Assembly (NCBI RefSeq): GCF_958295425.1
Contig: NC_081138.1
Span: forward strand, 3,060,001-3,124,000
Source of the DNA: Solea solea
Lineage: Eukaryota; Chordata; Actinopteri; Pleuronectiformes; Soleidae
DNA length: 64,000 nt
Direction: 5' to 3'
How positions within the stretch are numbered: the first letter of the stretch is position 1; each line of letters opens with the position of its first letter. Of this stretch, positions 49,535 to 63,042 are shown in pieces. The position numbers and the translations under genes are program-made. The notes beneath the pieces are model-generated. The model made no database searches and was not told the DNA's origin. It saw only the letters and a list, made by a program, of their open reading frames with translations.

Positions 49535-49742
49535 TGTGGTTCAATGGGAAGAGCAGATACAAGGTCTTAGTCCTTGGGCAAGACACTTCTCCGCAAATTG
49601 TTCCTGGAGACTGTGCTGGTAGTGTGTGAATGACATAGTAAATGAATGTCTGAATGAATGGGGTATGAATGAGTGAATGGCAAAACTGTAAAGTGCTTCG
49701 AGTGGTAAAGAATAGAAAAGCACAATCAGACCATTTACCATT
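49535..49742 (+). mobile_element. Second tRNA-like repeat family, copy 4
   Basis: Plus-oriented: GTGGTTCAATGGGAAGAGCA, CTTGGGCAAGACACTTCTCC, GTAAAGTGCTTCGAGTGGTA and an AGACCATTTACCA end. The B-box region is decayed. Confidence 0.7.
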
Positions 49743-49828
49743 TTTTAACTCTTTTAACCTTTTTTGCCCCCATCATTAAAGCCACAGGAAGTCACCTACA
49801 AACTAGGACCTCAGGACCAGTGGACACA

Positions 49829-50415
49829 TCAGTCAGACTGCGCTGTGTTTGTTTGACCAACAAAGGTCTCGCTCGTGGAGCGAGACTGTGATGCACTGTC
49901 ATCACAGTTTGCACCAAGGACGCACTCATCGTCCACTACATCAGGATCACTTGTAAATGCGGCCATGATTAGACGTGGCACAGCTGCAAGGTCACAATCA
50001 AAGACAAGTGCTGGACCACGCCAATGTTTTTCTGCTGATTCTGTGTTTTTATTACTGCCATAGTATGTTTCAATTAGATGATGACAGAATTGGAAAGTCT
50101 CCCAAATACGATGAAAATGATGAGCTCGCATTTTGGATGTCGCTTTAGGTCGCGGGGAAATGTCTGTTTTGATTTACCTTGAATGAAGTAAAACGTTGGT
50201 GCGACCCAACAAAGATCTTAAGAAAGAGTCGGTGGAATCTTTTCAAAATTCAAGTTTTTGGCCCCACGTGCAGCTGCAGTGTTCTTCATATTGATGCACA
50301 AATCTACATGTAGCTCAGCAGCTCTTGGGGATAAGTGACCGCAGCATTTGTTGATGAGAGACAGACCCTTCAGCCCACTTAACAGCACTAAAACCTGAAT
50401 TATACCAGCAAAAGG
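49829..50415 (-). pseudogene. Two adjacent minus-strand open frames, unidentified, possibly a decayed element gene
   Basis: I do not recognise a protein here. Reading right to left, a frame after a stop near 50415 gives about 58 codons with HLSPRAAELHVDL and NLNFEKIPPTLS, ending in TAA. A second frame from an ATG at 50131 gives 100 codons with HRIWETFQFCHHLIETYYGS, DCDLAAVPRLIMAAF and DPDVVDDECVLGANCDDSAS. The composition looks more protein-like than that of neighbouring chance frames (few repeats, balanced residues). A possible donor (CAAG before GTAAAT at 50174) lies between the two. There is no known motif, and it may be chance. Confidence 0.25.
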
Positions 50416-51169
50416 TTATTGCACTGGAGCAACCACGGTCTATCCGTGCATAGAAATCCATCCTCAACTTTGAATTTTTATGAGGTTCATGGTAATTTAA
50501 AGCCAGAGTGTTTTTTAATTAGCCTCACTGAAACATGACTGTAAACTATGTGAATATTTCTTGTGTATATATAATAAAAGTAAATCAAATGCCAAATTAG
50601 CGATAAAATGATCCGTCATCTTACCTTTCAGATGACTTTCTTTCAGTTTTACATGTTTTTATGACATCTTCTTGGTGTCTGGCAGTTACTATCCAATTAC
50701 ATCATCAGGTGCTTCTTCTCATGCTTGCCAAAGCGCCTCTAAAATAATTTAAACCGCAGTTTTTACAGGTTGAATATAACGCCTAACGATGAGGAAAACT
50801 TCACATCTAAAATTGATGGAGTGCTGTTTCCTAACTTTGCCGAGGGAACACATTCATTTACATTTCCCTTTGCAGATGAACTGAGGTGAATCACTGGGAT
50901 TGATAATCAATGCATTGATGCAAAAAATGACTCATTTCCCCGTGAGCACTTTGTCATTTCGTCAATCAAGTGGCAAACGGGAGTAGAATAAATCAGTAAA
51001 TAATAAAATTGTTTTTTTTTTCCTCCAATAATATGTAACACCTAATTTACTTCAAAGTATCAAGAATGAAACACATGATTTAACCAGACATTGAGGTTCG
51101 TTAGGCCATTAAAGGTGACTGTACTTTTAAGACGAGCATTGCTCAGAGTATCTTACCAGAAAATGAAAG

Positions 51170-51760
51170 TTAAAGTCACCTTTTAGAAGAATTACTTGAG
51201 TAAAAGTCTTAAAGTACCTGACATTTACTGTACTTAAGTATCAAAAGTAATTTTCTGATCTAAAATGCACTTAAGTATTAGAAGTAAAAGTATTTAAACA
51301 AAGTGAGCAATTACAATTTTGAATATGACATTTATTGTGGCTTTGTGACATGTTGCTGCTTGTATTTTTTAAAACTTTTTGAAACTTTTGGAGTCTGTGG
51401 AGCTTCCAGGTGTTACACTGTGTTTTAATTCAAATTGGAGGCGAAATTTGCGGTTTATCTGCGGGAGCTCACTAGCTGACAGCTGAGTGCTGAAACCTGG
51501 CATCCGGAAACAGGAGACCAGAAACCCGGAGACCATAGCCTCAGTGTCGGACGTGGTAAACCACGAGCCGCTGGTGTATTTTAAGTCCACTTGGAGCAGA
51601 TTCCGGCTAACAGCTGGTGCCGCTAAAAACAACTAGCGACAACAAACAGGCATTACGTCACCAACTCAAGTTTTATTTTGTAGTAACGGAGACGGTTAAG
51701 AAAAATGTATCGGAGTAAAAGTAAAAGTTGTCAGGAATATAAATAACAAAGTAAAGTACT
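51170..51760. mobile_element. Element with TTACTTGAGTAAAAGT / AGTACTTAAGTA ends
   Basis: ATTACTTGAGTAAAAGTCTT and TACTGTACTTAAGTATCAAA at the left, with ATCGGAGTAAAAGTAAAAGT and AACAAAGTAAAGTACTGATA at the right, are typical of short fish DNA transposons remembered from other genomes. A minus-strand 87-codon frame inside is not recognisable. Borders are approximate. Confidence 0.5.
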
Positions 51761-54700
51761 GATATGTGACACTGAAAATAAACACAGGATTTCTGTTGCA
51801 CTTGCTATATATTAATATACTGTATACCACACACAGAAGATCCTCTTTGTATGTTTGACTATGTCTATTGGCATTTTAATTTGGTTTTTGCATTTTTCGT
51901 GCATTCCCGTGCATGAAGATGTCCCTCGGTTAAAAGGCCCCTGGAGCCGTGCCAGCAGGCATTTAAGAGAAACCCTGTTGTTGAATTCAGATGAGGACAC
52001 AAACTTTTGGATTGGAAATCCTTGTCTGATTAAAGTTTGAATCAGTTCTTTACCATAAATATCAAAAATAAATCCTGCTGGTTGATATATAAAAAATACA
52101 GTTTAATTCCCAGGTATAAATGTTTTAATTCACCAGTAGGAATGTGTTAAATTGACATTCAGATGCATGCTGGTTTTCATCAGCTTCCTCTCCAGTCGGC
52201 AACAGTGAGAATGTAAGAACTATTTCTGCCAGTGATGTGCCATTTCCGGCACAACAATCAATCCCAATGTGCATTCATCTTCCTGCCATTAGCACAGCTG
52301 CTAGCATTAATCTTTGCAATAAATTGACTTTTTAAAACTTGAGATCATTTAATTATCCAGTGAACAAAGTCAAAGATGTCACATTTTCTCTGAGGGCTGG
52401 GGTGGTGGTGGTATTGTGGCTTTCTGACCTCACAGTTAAAGCAGTGGGAATGGTGTTTGATGTCTTTTGGTTTGAAAAATCCCAGGTTTCCCTGCTAATT
52501 TTGGTGGGAGACACAGAGGGAGCACAGTTGACCAGACGTCGATCTAAACGTCAATGAGGACATTTTTATTCTGAATCGCAGGCAGACAGTAAAGATATAG
52601 ATTGTTCCTCCGCAGCCTGAACCTAAGTGTAGCACAACTCGATTCACTGGATCACAGCCCAGCACCTGGTATAACACATGGTCATGGATGGCTTAAGCTT
52701 TTTATGTGTGTGAAACTCCACTGTTTGATACATGCTATGTCAGACTAGATTTGGATAAGCATACGGCACGGACGTTCAAAATCGAATTTGCTAAGTCCCT
52801 CCCTGACAAAGCCAGTTATCACTGCTTTTCTTTCATTCAATAAACGTATCGCTACATTGATTCACCGTGATCAGCCTGATCTCCTCAAAAGCAGCTCTGC
52901 AGACAGCAATAATATGGCTAATTACAATGATGCTGGCCTTGATGATAATTCCCCTTCACCTGCTATTTCTATAGATTCAGATTAAGCCGTTTAATAGCGT
53001 TGATTGGCTTTATCGCTTTCTCACCCTGGAGTAATTTAGTTTTTGTGATCAATTAATTACATTAAACAATGTTTAATCCCAGTTTCACCCTTTGAGGTCG
53101 GATGAGGGACCAGGCATAAAAACAGCGTTCCCTGGATTTTAATTCAAGGAGTACAAATCAATCAACACGCTGACGTGGTTGCTGATCACATCCTTATATG
53201 TCTTTCAAAGTTTCTCACCCTGTTACAAAGTTAATTGGCTGACACCGTGTTCTAGAGGTCAAACCTTCCCTGGCCAAGCAAAAACAAACATCAAATACCT
53301 TTGTGTGCCTCTCCTCCTTTTAATTAGCAGACCTAATGTCAACAATGAGGTTGATATTGAAAGACGGACCCTTCTTATCACGGTGGGAAAAGCCAGTGGT
53401 TTGAAAATGATTGCACTCAAATTGCACCCAAGCTCAATGCAGACACTCGGCTTGAATTCCACTTAAATATTCTTGCTCTATTGATAAGCTTTGTGACAGA
53501 TTTGTCTGGAGTGGTCGGCGCCATGGGCTTCATTTCCATAAAGTACAAATGGCAGGGGAACCGGGGTGAAGTAGATGTGCTAAATTTAGTGCTACACTTT
53601 GGCCTCATGCTCCGTGTCTGTTGCTGTCTGCTCCCTGAGAGCACGCCCCCTATTTGGTGGTACAGACCTTGATAATGATATTTAACATTCACGGTTTCAT
53701 TTAAAATATATTTAAAGAGCTATAAGAGGAAATTGTTTGAACAATATCCAACTTTCTGATCTGTATGATCCTCTTTATCCAGTAGCCATCTATGCAGGGT
53801 GGCTAAACTGGGTCCAGACACCCCTTATGTTAGGCTATGGTCATACTTTCTGTGTGATGTATATTTTGTCCGTGCTGACCTTATAATGACCAGTGGCTGC
53901 CCTCCGCTCGCTTCTATGTAAGTTCTGCTAACTTTACCAGCGCTTAATTGCCGGTTTCATCGTGGAAAAAGAAGCACCAAACACCTTTTTTCTCACAACA
54001 AAGTAAGCCGTTTCATAGAAGTAAAGCTTCGGCTTACAGGACTCGGACCCGAGCAGCCGAACATCGCAATAAAGCAGCAAACGAAACACAGAGGGAGGAA
54101 TTACACTCTTTCTCCAGGAGCTGCTATGAGAAGAAGGACTGGCTAACTGGTTGCCCTCAGGCCCGTGCTATGTTTTCTTTTCCCTGCCTCCTCTTTCAGA
54201 TGCTGGACAACGAATAAACTGGATTCAGACAGCTAATACAGACTAAAAACATTTCTCTGAAAAAGCAAAAAAAAACGAACAGACAAGGAGAGTGATAGAG
54301 ATAGAGTTTGAGTACGTCCTTACTGCACATGCTCACTGTAGCCCAACCCCTTCCCGTCCAGATGATCGTGGGCTCTTATTTTGGTCAAAAGACACAACAC
54401 AGAAGACAGACGGTTACCAGGGAGGCTTGCTTGAAATCGCCACGACTGGAATGGAAGATGAGAGCGGGTACACATGTGTGGAACACTAGATGGACGCAAA
54501 CTACAGACACGTGCGGAAAATGCCAAGTGAACGAGGGATGAAAGTATGACCCGGGCCTCAGGGAGAAAGCTTACAGTCACAGACGAGGGGAAGATCATCC
54601 TACGACCAGACAGAGTGAAGCTGTCGTAGGTGTGAGATGTGTCAGAACCATGAAGGCCCTTCTTTGAGTCTCACCAAGCAAGTGGGAAAATATTATGCAA

Positions 54701-57609
54701 AGTGGCTGAATTAACATCTCAGCCTTATCCCCTGAGATGTGTGACACTCAAATCCTACATATCTGCCAGTTAAGTGTTTGTTTTTTTGTATTACTTCATA
54801 TTTCCTTATTTTTTCTCTTTGTCAGTCTCACTGCTGTTTACTCATTAGTCATGTTAACTGTGTTTCTAATTAATGTGTCTCGTCTCTTAGCCCCAAACTA
54901 TCTGCTTAATGCGTTGCTCACAGACACATATTTCTAAATTCTCAAGCTAGAAACCAACATTTATAATGGTGTTTTCATTGTATTAGTGGTAAAAAGCAGT
55001 TTGTGAGCTCTGCGGATGAAAATTTAGAGGGGAAAAAAAACAGAGATTAGTGTGAAAATGGAATAAATAGCGTGTTGCAACATCAGCAAAACACAACAGC
55101 CACCTGGTACAGCACAGATGGACCCAAATGTCATTTGTGTTCAAAGCCAAACATAGGGCTATAGTATGCTACTTCCTCTAAACCTACTTCAGGCAGAACA
55201 AACAAGGAATTCAAAAAGCTCAAAGAGGTTGGACGGAAAATCTTCTGAATGAAACGGGACACAACAACCAAACTGGCATGAAATCCATCAACACATTAAA
55301 TACAGTAAAAGACAAAACAACTGAAGATTATATCAAAGTGTTAATGTGTTAATAAATCAGCTTTTTAACCGCCAACAGTCATCTGAAATGAAGAGAAATG
55401 AAACATAGACTGCACAAGATTATTTACATAAAATATTCCACCAAACAGTCAAGCACTGATTAAGTGTTGAAAATGAAATGCAAACACGATTCAAACCACT
55501 TGTGGCCAAATCACCCAATATCAACCTAATGAGGTCACGTGACAGCATATTCACGTGGCTGTTTACTCTGCAGACCTCACGTCACACTGTGCACTCGTGA
55601 GGCCGTGTGAAGAGAAGACGTGGTGAGAGCTTTTATAAGTGGGAAACAATGAAATGAAAGTCCAGAATAACGTGGCTTTAAAATCCTAAAATCCATTTAC
55701 CACAATTGTATCTGGATACAATTGTGAAAATCCTTCAAATGTAACATAGTCTGTACTAATAATACACATGCAGTCAAACAACAGGTGAAAATGATGGATT
55801 AAAGACTAAGAAAGAGGAAACAAATTTGTTTATTGGCCCATCCACCTAAAGCTAGACCTAACAGACTGCACGCATTTCACTTGACTTCCTCTCAAATTAT
55901 ATTGATTAATCTGTAGATCATTTCCACCGTTAATTAAGTTGTCTGCTCAATAAATTCGAAAATAGTAAACTTGAGAATGCCTCATCGTGTCCACAAACCA
56001 AAGATATTTAGTTTTTTGTACAGAAGGACAGAAATAACAAGATTCTAATATTACAAACAAGAGAAACAAGAAACAAACGGCAATTAATGAATCATCAAAA
56101 CTGTTGGCAACTTATTTAGACATTGATTAATAAACAATGGATTAATTGTCGCTAATGTAATGTTTTTTATTACTAAAAAAAAAAAAACCCTGAGGTGCAG
56201 CACAATAATTGTTGTATCTAAGGTTTCAGTCATTGTGACAATTATGCAAATACTGTTAATTTCTGAGAGGGACACGAGGAGATAAAGTCCACGTTGCCCC
56301 TGAATGCGTCATCTGTGGAATATAAATGTGTTCAGTCACTTTTGTAGCGGTTTGTCCGTGACATTCTGACACCTGTCAAAAAGTGTAAGTGATTTTCTTT
56401 TTGATGGTGCTGCTGCAGGTCACCTAAGACATTAGAATTACTCGTCTGTGGATGATGACTGTCCGCCATAAGTGTAGCAGAATTTATACGCATTACTTTG
56501 AAAGATGCCTCGATACGGACCAAGGAGTTGCTCGGTTAGCGTCGTCACGTCAGCCCGGTTTGCCGAACCATTTCTCTTTCTCGTCGCGTAGACGGGAATA
56601 TTGTTGCCTTTGGAAATGAAAGAATTACGGGGTTGTGTAGGCGCAAGTGGGTAAAAGCAATTCCTCTCTATCAGAGGGGCTGAATCACTTAAGTGTTAGT
56701 GATGGAACATTACCACAGTGCGGAATACAACATTATATCTTTGCTCACCTTCAGTGTTTGAAATCTGAGCCGTGTCTCTGCATCGTATACAGATTTCATT
56801 ACAGCCACAGAAACATATCAACGCTGCACCATGGAAAACAACTCTTCAGAGTTCTGAGAGGTTCCAAGGTTAGATAGTGCTACTGCCAACCTAATGTATT
56901 TTTAGAAATCAGTAGGTGTCTCCAATCCAGAATACTGCAACTCTTAACAGTCTTGGAAACTTCACCGGCTGCGGCAGAGACCCTACTTCATGTTTGCAAA
57001 TCTAATAACGTGAGGATGCCCTTTTTTCATGCCCTCGCTGCCTTCTCCTTCCCTTACCTCCCAGCGAGCTGCTTTTCACTTCATTTAATCACATGTTGGA
57101 TTCTTGTTACTCTACCTGAGACGTATGTGTAAATTTAATCCTTAATCCCTTCAACAATTTAAATCGCATAACTGTGATTTAATACGATTTTATTTCCTTT
57201 TTTTTGCTTTAAAATAAGAATGAAATTTACCACATTAAGTTTCTATGATCCTGACTGTGAATGTGCCTTTAAGGACTCGTCTTAATCCACCAGAGCTAAA
57301 TTACGTCACACAGCGCAGGAGTTTTGAACCTCCCAAAACAGCTCAATGGGATTTTTTTAAATCTGGAGACTGTGTTGTGTCTTCCATCATTTGAAGCTGC
57401 TGTTTATTTGTCTGTTTGTCCCAAACCTGCTCATATACATGAAGGTTTAGTAAGCCGACAAATTCAAATACTCCTATGTATAAAAAGGTGCAAAACTGCA
57501 TTTAAAATGGATATTAAACGATGCCCCTCCACCCCAGACTTGGGGCTCTCATGGGTTGCCAGATCATTTCCAAAAGACGGAAAGAAGGAGCTAAACCTTT
57601 TGCCTGGTG

Positions 57610-58485
57610 CAGAGGTGGAACGTAATAAATAATATTTACTTGCATTACTGTAATTGAGTAGGTTTTTTGTGCACTTGTACTTTTTAAAGTCATTTTTAAA
57701 ATTTGTAATTTTACTTTTACTCACGTAAAACACAAATTCATGCACCGGAAACTTTGGCAGTGAATGATGAGGACAGGTGAACTATGAGGGCAGGTGAACT
57801 ACGACGACAGGTGAACGACGAGGACAGGTGAACGACAAGTACAGGTTAATGACGAGGACGGGTGAATGATGAGGACGGTGAAGATGAGGACAGGAGGACG
57901 GTTAACGATGAGGACAAGTGAATGATGAGGACAGGTGAACGATGAGGACAGTGAACAATGAGGACAGGTGAACGACGAGGACAGTGAACAATGAGGACGG
58001 TGAACAATGAGGACAAGTGAATGATGAGGACAGGTGAACGATGAGGACAGTGAACAATGAGGACAGGTGAACGATGAGGACAGGTGAATGATGAGGACAG
58101 GTGAACGATGAGGACGGTGAATGATGAGGACAGGTGAACGACGAGGACGGTGAAGATGAGGACAGGAGTACGGTTAACAATGAGGACAAGTGAAAGATGA
58201 GGACAGGTGAACGATGAGGACGGTGAACCATGAGGACAGGTGAAATATGAGGACAGGTAAATGGCGTTAATTAAGGTCCCTGAGTGAGTGAGGAAAGTTA
58301 AAGCATTTGTGACCTTTGACCCATTTTGACTGATACATTATGTGTTTAGGTATTTTATTTTGTCGCGAGATTTGTGTCCTACCTTGTTAAAAATTTACAT
58401 TTTTAGACCAGTACTTTTATTTAGGTAAAATGTTATCAAAATAGTGGTACTTGTATCGAGTATTTCAGTGCTCTTTCCATCTCTG
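57610..58485. mobile_element. Non-autonomous hAT element with ~30-unit minisatellite
   Basis: The ends CAGAGGTGGAACGTA and the inverse of CTCTTTCCATCTCTG are flanked by a perfect 8-bp target duplication GCCTGGTG (57602-57609, 58486-58493). It has the same layout as 43780-44392: TTTTTTGTGCACTTGTACTT, TTCATGCACCGGAAAC, minisatellite, TTTGTGACCTTTGACCCATT. Confidence 0.93.
57766..58263 (+). repeat. 16/17-bp minisatellite, about 30 units
   Basis: The unit is GATGAGGACAGGTGAAC with frequent 16- and 15-bp shortened units (GAGGACAGTGAAC, GAGGACGGTGAA). A higher-order block containing GATGAGGACAGGAG and ACGGTTAAC appears twice (near 57884 and 58149), which shows internal segment duplication. Confidence 0.92.
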
Positions 58486-59219
58486 GCCTGGTGTTACACT
58501 GTGTTCAGCATAAACCGAGTTAGTGGATTTTAAATTAAAATGTATTTATCAATACAATGGCTCTTCTGTGTTGACAGGTAAGCCAGTATCTCAGTTTCCT
58601 TAATCATCTCTGATGGTACACCACTATCCGTCAACGATTTCAATAAATAATCTTGTTATATAATGTACCATGAATAATAGACCACTGTCACTGGGAAGAA
58701 AAACACTGGTATTAGCATCAAAATGAACTGTCTCATGCAAATATCTAGTGCAATAAAAAAAAAACTCTGACTAAGTGCACTGAGGCATATATTCGTGTCA
58801 GCTGCAGTCGCTTTAACAGGAACTCAGTAGAAGTTCAGGACACATCGGTCAACAAGGTGGTTACCTCTAAATGAGGTGGACTGCGTGCAATTTGTCCAAC
58901 CAGCCGTCAGTAAAATGTCTGCTCCTGGTTTTTCCTGTAGAAGTTTATAACTACACTTAAATGCTTCAGTGAAAAACACTTTCCACGCAGTAAAAAGCAC
59001 TTTACACACACACACACACAGAGCTCATTTATCCCAGACGTTCCACTAATTAAACTCAATGAGTTTCCAGTTAAAATCACACGCGTGATGATCACATGAT
59101 CAAAAAAAAATACAGCTTATCAAATATTTTCATTCAGGCAGTACTCATCGCAGTATTGTGGTTAGATTTATCAGTCAATTATGGCCCTTTTCCACTATGG
59201 TGGTCCCAGCCTGCCTTCC

Positions 59220-59304
59220 CACGGCACGGCACGGCACGGCACGGCACGGCACGGCACGGCACGGCACGGCACGGCACGGCACGGCACGGCACGGCACGGC
59301 ACGG
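59220..59304 (+). repeat. Pentanucleotide (CACGG)17 tract
   Basis: Seventeen uninterrupted CACGG units. The flanks (TTTTCCACTATGGTGGT) look like the GTTTCCAC/GGCACGGCAC ends of the element at 3.37 kb, so the tract probably grew from the short CACGGCAC motif of such an element. Arg-His-Gly-Thr-Ala frames across it are a by-product. Confidence 0.93.
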
Positions 59305-61639
59305 CACAGCTGCATGAAACTGCCGTAACTTCTTTTTAATGATAATTGTTGGAGATTAACCAACGTTTTTAGGACTGTTAAGTATTTTTAACTGAGAAAA
59401 TGGCTTTGTTTCGGCTTGATTCTTGTGTCGGAGGGCACTCTGACCAATCAGTGGCCGGGAGTCTGACGACGTCACACATACTCAGCTCGCTTGGAACCTC
59501 AACATGCCAACTCATCACAGAACGGCCCCACATGAACCACAATTTGAATTAGTGAAGCAGCAGTGACAACCACCTCACTTCCGTGCGGCCCCTGCCGAGA
59601 TCACTTGGCTGGAAATCCCACCCACTTATGTCTGCATGCAACTACTGTTTCCTGGACAGATGGCCTGGATACATGTAAATCGCTGTGCATGTACTGTATA
59701 TTCGCCCTTTTTAAACTAGAAAGCTGTTAACAGCACATTTAAATGCCGACGCATTCACCGACAAGTCATTTCGAGCTATTTCAACGACATAATCTCCAAC
59801 TGTGTAACAAATATTCTGCTCCCATAAAGGGGAGATGAAGAGTTTTGGATCCCTTTTTACCCAAATGAGTCAATGTGAAATCATGGCTCATACACCTTTC
59901 TCAAGGCCAAATTCAAGCACTTCACAAGCACTTTTAAGGGTATTATCAATGCTTTTCCAGTACGTTGCAGCTGTGGTAAATGAATATGAATATGTACATC
60001 ACGCAAAAAAGGTTATTTCACTGTTTTCTATCACATTACAGGCCCCTGTATTTATTTCTCCATCTAATAAGCAAACTATTCATTCAATAACATATTTATG
60101 CGAAAGAAATTAAGCACTTTATCCAAATTTCAAGCACCTCTCAAGGATGTCAAGCACCTCTACAAACACAAGCACATTCACACTGGATGTGCTCGCGGCA
60201 CGTCTGTGGCAACACATCATGTTCACACATTAGAGCAGCCACACTGCCCACGTAGGAAATTTGTCTCAGGTGATCTTTCACCACATGTTCAGTGTCGACA
60301 ACGGTCAAAATGCCCCAAAAACAACAATATTTGCATGGATGGATGCAAATGCTTCATAATGAAGAGTCCCGGTGACGAGTTGACGAACAACAACGACACA
60401 CAGCCGACATGTGTGAACAACAGAGGTGTGAAAGACGCTGCCGCACACACGCCACACACACATCCAGCGTGGCCGTGGCCTTATTGGCGTCATGCGGCGA
60501 GAGTGGAGACAACCTGCGCCACCAATTTAACACCTCACTAACTGTGCACACACAGTTCGCTCAGTTTTAAACGCGGGATGTTATGACTTCTCGTCGCACA
60601 ATGACATTTACGACTGGCTGCGACACGACCCGAAAGTAATCTGTGATAAACGTAAAAGGTTTCTCACGCACATTCTAAATGAACTCTTTCTCGCGAATAA
60701 GACCTATCTTTACATTTCCAGCCAGATGTTAAACGTGTTCTCCCCTTCAAAAATGATCTGTTCATAGCTCTGAAGCCATTTTAAACTGCTGTACGGTAAC
60801 AAAATAACACACAACACAGATAAAAATGATCGACTGTACCGTCAAGCATGTTTGCAATAACGCAGTACATTTACCTCGAGTCCATTTTTATATGTACTGT
60901 TTTCTTTCCCGGAGTGCAATGGCTGGGGCTCAAATTGCTCCCTCATTCACGACCACACAAGAGGAGACGACGAATAACTGTCCACTGTGGGAAATTTATG
61001 GCGCTTGGGTTTTACATTTGAAAGCCAGACACTCAAAATGCCAACTGAAACCAAAAAAAAAAAGGTATAATGAAGCATACTGGTGCCACGAATTGATTCA
61101 AAGACAATTACTTGCTCAGCCTGTTTCACATGATGAGATACATGAATAATAATAATTATTATTATCATTATTATTATCTCACCAGGCTTAATAACAGCAG
61201 AATCTCACCATGTCTTAATGTCAGCATGAAGTAGAACTTCCTGCTGGCTTCAAGCTCACAACATCAAATCGTGAATCTAACAATTTCCTCCATGTATCTG
61301 TTCTCAAAAAGCATCGGACAGTAAGTTATCGCGAAGCCTGAAACGTTTCCCTATGAAATAACATCATCAATATCATGTCATGTGATCATTCATGATGTTA
61401 GAATGTGAAAAAAAAAATCACGTTATGAGATAATTGTCATTAAAACCTGGAAAATATCGTGGATAGTGGAATAAATACTTTGGACACAGGCAGAGAATCG
61501 TGCATTAAAGCCGCAGTGCGTAACTTTTGGTGATTATTTTTATTATTATTATTATTATTCTGCCTCAGAACTGATGTAACTGGTATTTGTATGATGTGAA
61601 AATGGGCTCCGTCAGGCAAAACTATCAGACCTGGTTTTA

Positions 61640-61935
61640 GGGAGTGATTTGGCACTTTTCCACTACCCAGTTCCAGCTCAGCTCTACTCGGCACCTGGTA
61701 CCTGGTACTTTTATTTAAGTACCTGCTCTGCTCATACTATGTGTGATGTCGTCACCGGAAGAGTCATGAGCGCGACGTCGGGCACAAGAATCGAACCGAA
61801 TGATGCCGAACTGTACATCAGTAAAAAAAGACTTAAAAGTCCTGAAAACATGTGTTAATCTCCAACATTTAGCAAAAGAATTGTCTAAAATCTCAACACA
61901 GGAGTCTATATTTAACTTCCTGTGTGCATCTAAAC
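61640..61935 (+). mobile_element. Half-copy of the GGCACGG-type element
   Basis: TTTTCCACTACCCAGTTCC, CTCGGCACCTGGTACC and then GTCTAAAATCTCAA and GGAGTCTATA match, in order, the left half of the element nested at 3.37-3.85 kb. The right half is missing. Confidence 0.6.
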
Positions 61936-63042
61936 CCTAAGAAACACAGAAAGTAGTGCAGAGGCTTCATCAGCATGGTGTGAATTCATTTGACAGTGGT
62001 GTGAATGCAAGAGGCGGTCGTTTATGTTTAAAAGTTAGAATTATAATATAGTTTTAAGAATGCGCACATAGTGCAGGAGCCTAATTGACTCAGGTGCTGA
62101 TTGGTTCATTGTCTGGAGGAAGCTGCAGGTAATTGCTCGCCCAGGGACAGGAAGCTCAGGACTCTTATCCGTCATCTCCCCGCTCAGCCACACTGACCTC
62201 ATTTCAGACGTGTGATTATAAAATGTTGCACGTGTCACGGTGATGGTAACTGATTTCTGGAGGACAGTAGAAGGGACATGGGCTGTACCTTATTCCCTCC
62301 CATTTCTTATTTAAGTGGGTTTCATTTTTTTCTTGACTAATTTGCTGCGTTACACTCACATTATTCCTCATTTTTGCAGACTTCAGCATATCCAGCTGAT
62401 AAAGGATGTTTAAGGCAATTGCTTAAAATAACCCTTAAATTGACTTTCTGGTAGAAAAGTTCAATCTTTGGGGGACAAAGCTTAATTATATAATATGAAG
62501 CTTGGTAATGAATAGACGTGAATGTGTTTCATTGTGCCTGGGTCATCAGAAATGGTCGCCCTGTGGCAACCTGTAAAAAAAATATATATATATATATACA
62601 CGTTATACAGTGCTTTAAAATTGGAATGGAGCTGAAATCCTCTGTCATGATTAATTTAATGCACTCTCTAATACGTCATATCTAATTCATAAGAGAAGTC
62701 GAGCTCTTCTTGCTGAGCTCTCCCATGCAGCAGCCTCGGGTGCATGGCAGCGGCGGAGTCATTGCACCTTGCTATTAAGTGTCCTCGAGGCTGCTGGATA
62801 TTAGCGGTGATTTTTCTGTGTTCTTTAAAGCTTTATGGCTGCGTCTTAAGATTCAGGGACAAAGATTAGATTCACCCCGGAAACAAAATGACAGTGACAT
62901 TGGACACAGCCGAACAAAGGAGTGCATTTATTACTGCTGTGTCATCCCAAAAGTGAATCAGTTAGCCCGGCTGTTAAAGAGACGCAAGGTCAAAGCGGAA
63001 CATTTTTACTATTATCTGTCATTTTCGGAGACTGAATTTAGG

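Larger units (their letters stand above)
44393..57609. other. Non-coding stretch between two hAT copies
   Basis: No supported exon. Contents: repeat-pair member 2 (44480-44590), a (GT)n tract near 45269-45293, tRNA-like repeats at 45.96 and 49.53 kb and SINE pieces at 47.84 and 49.29 kb. There is also an unassigned minus-strand open region at 49829-50415 and an element rich in TTAAGTA and AGTAAAAGTA at about 51170-51760. Confidence 0.6.

Noticed and set aside
54292..54489. Frame ending MEDESGYTCVEH, reminiscent of an immunoglobulin-type end
   Set aside because: Only 65 codons, no Trp/Cys framework upstream in the right spacing, and no splice signals.
57902..58231. Minus-strand 109-codon frame
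   Set aside because: Same reason: it is a reading of the second minisatellite.
59096..59363. Frames with repeated Arg-His-Gly-Thr-Ala or its reverse
   Set aside because: They arise from the (CACGG)17 tract.
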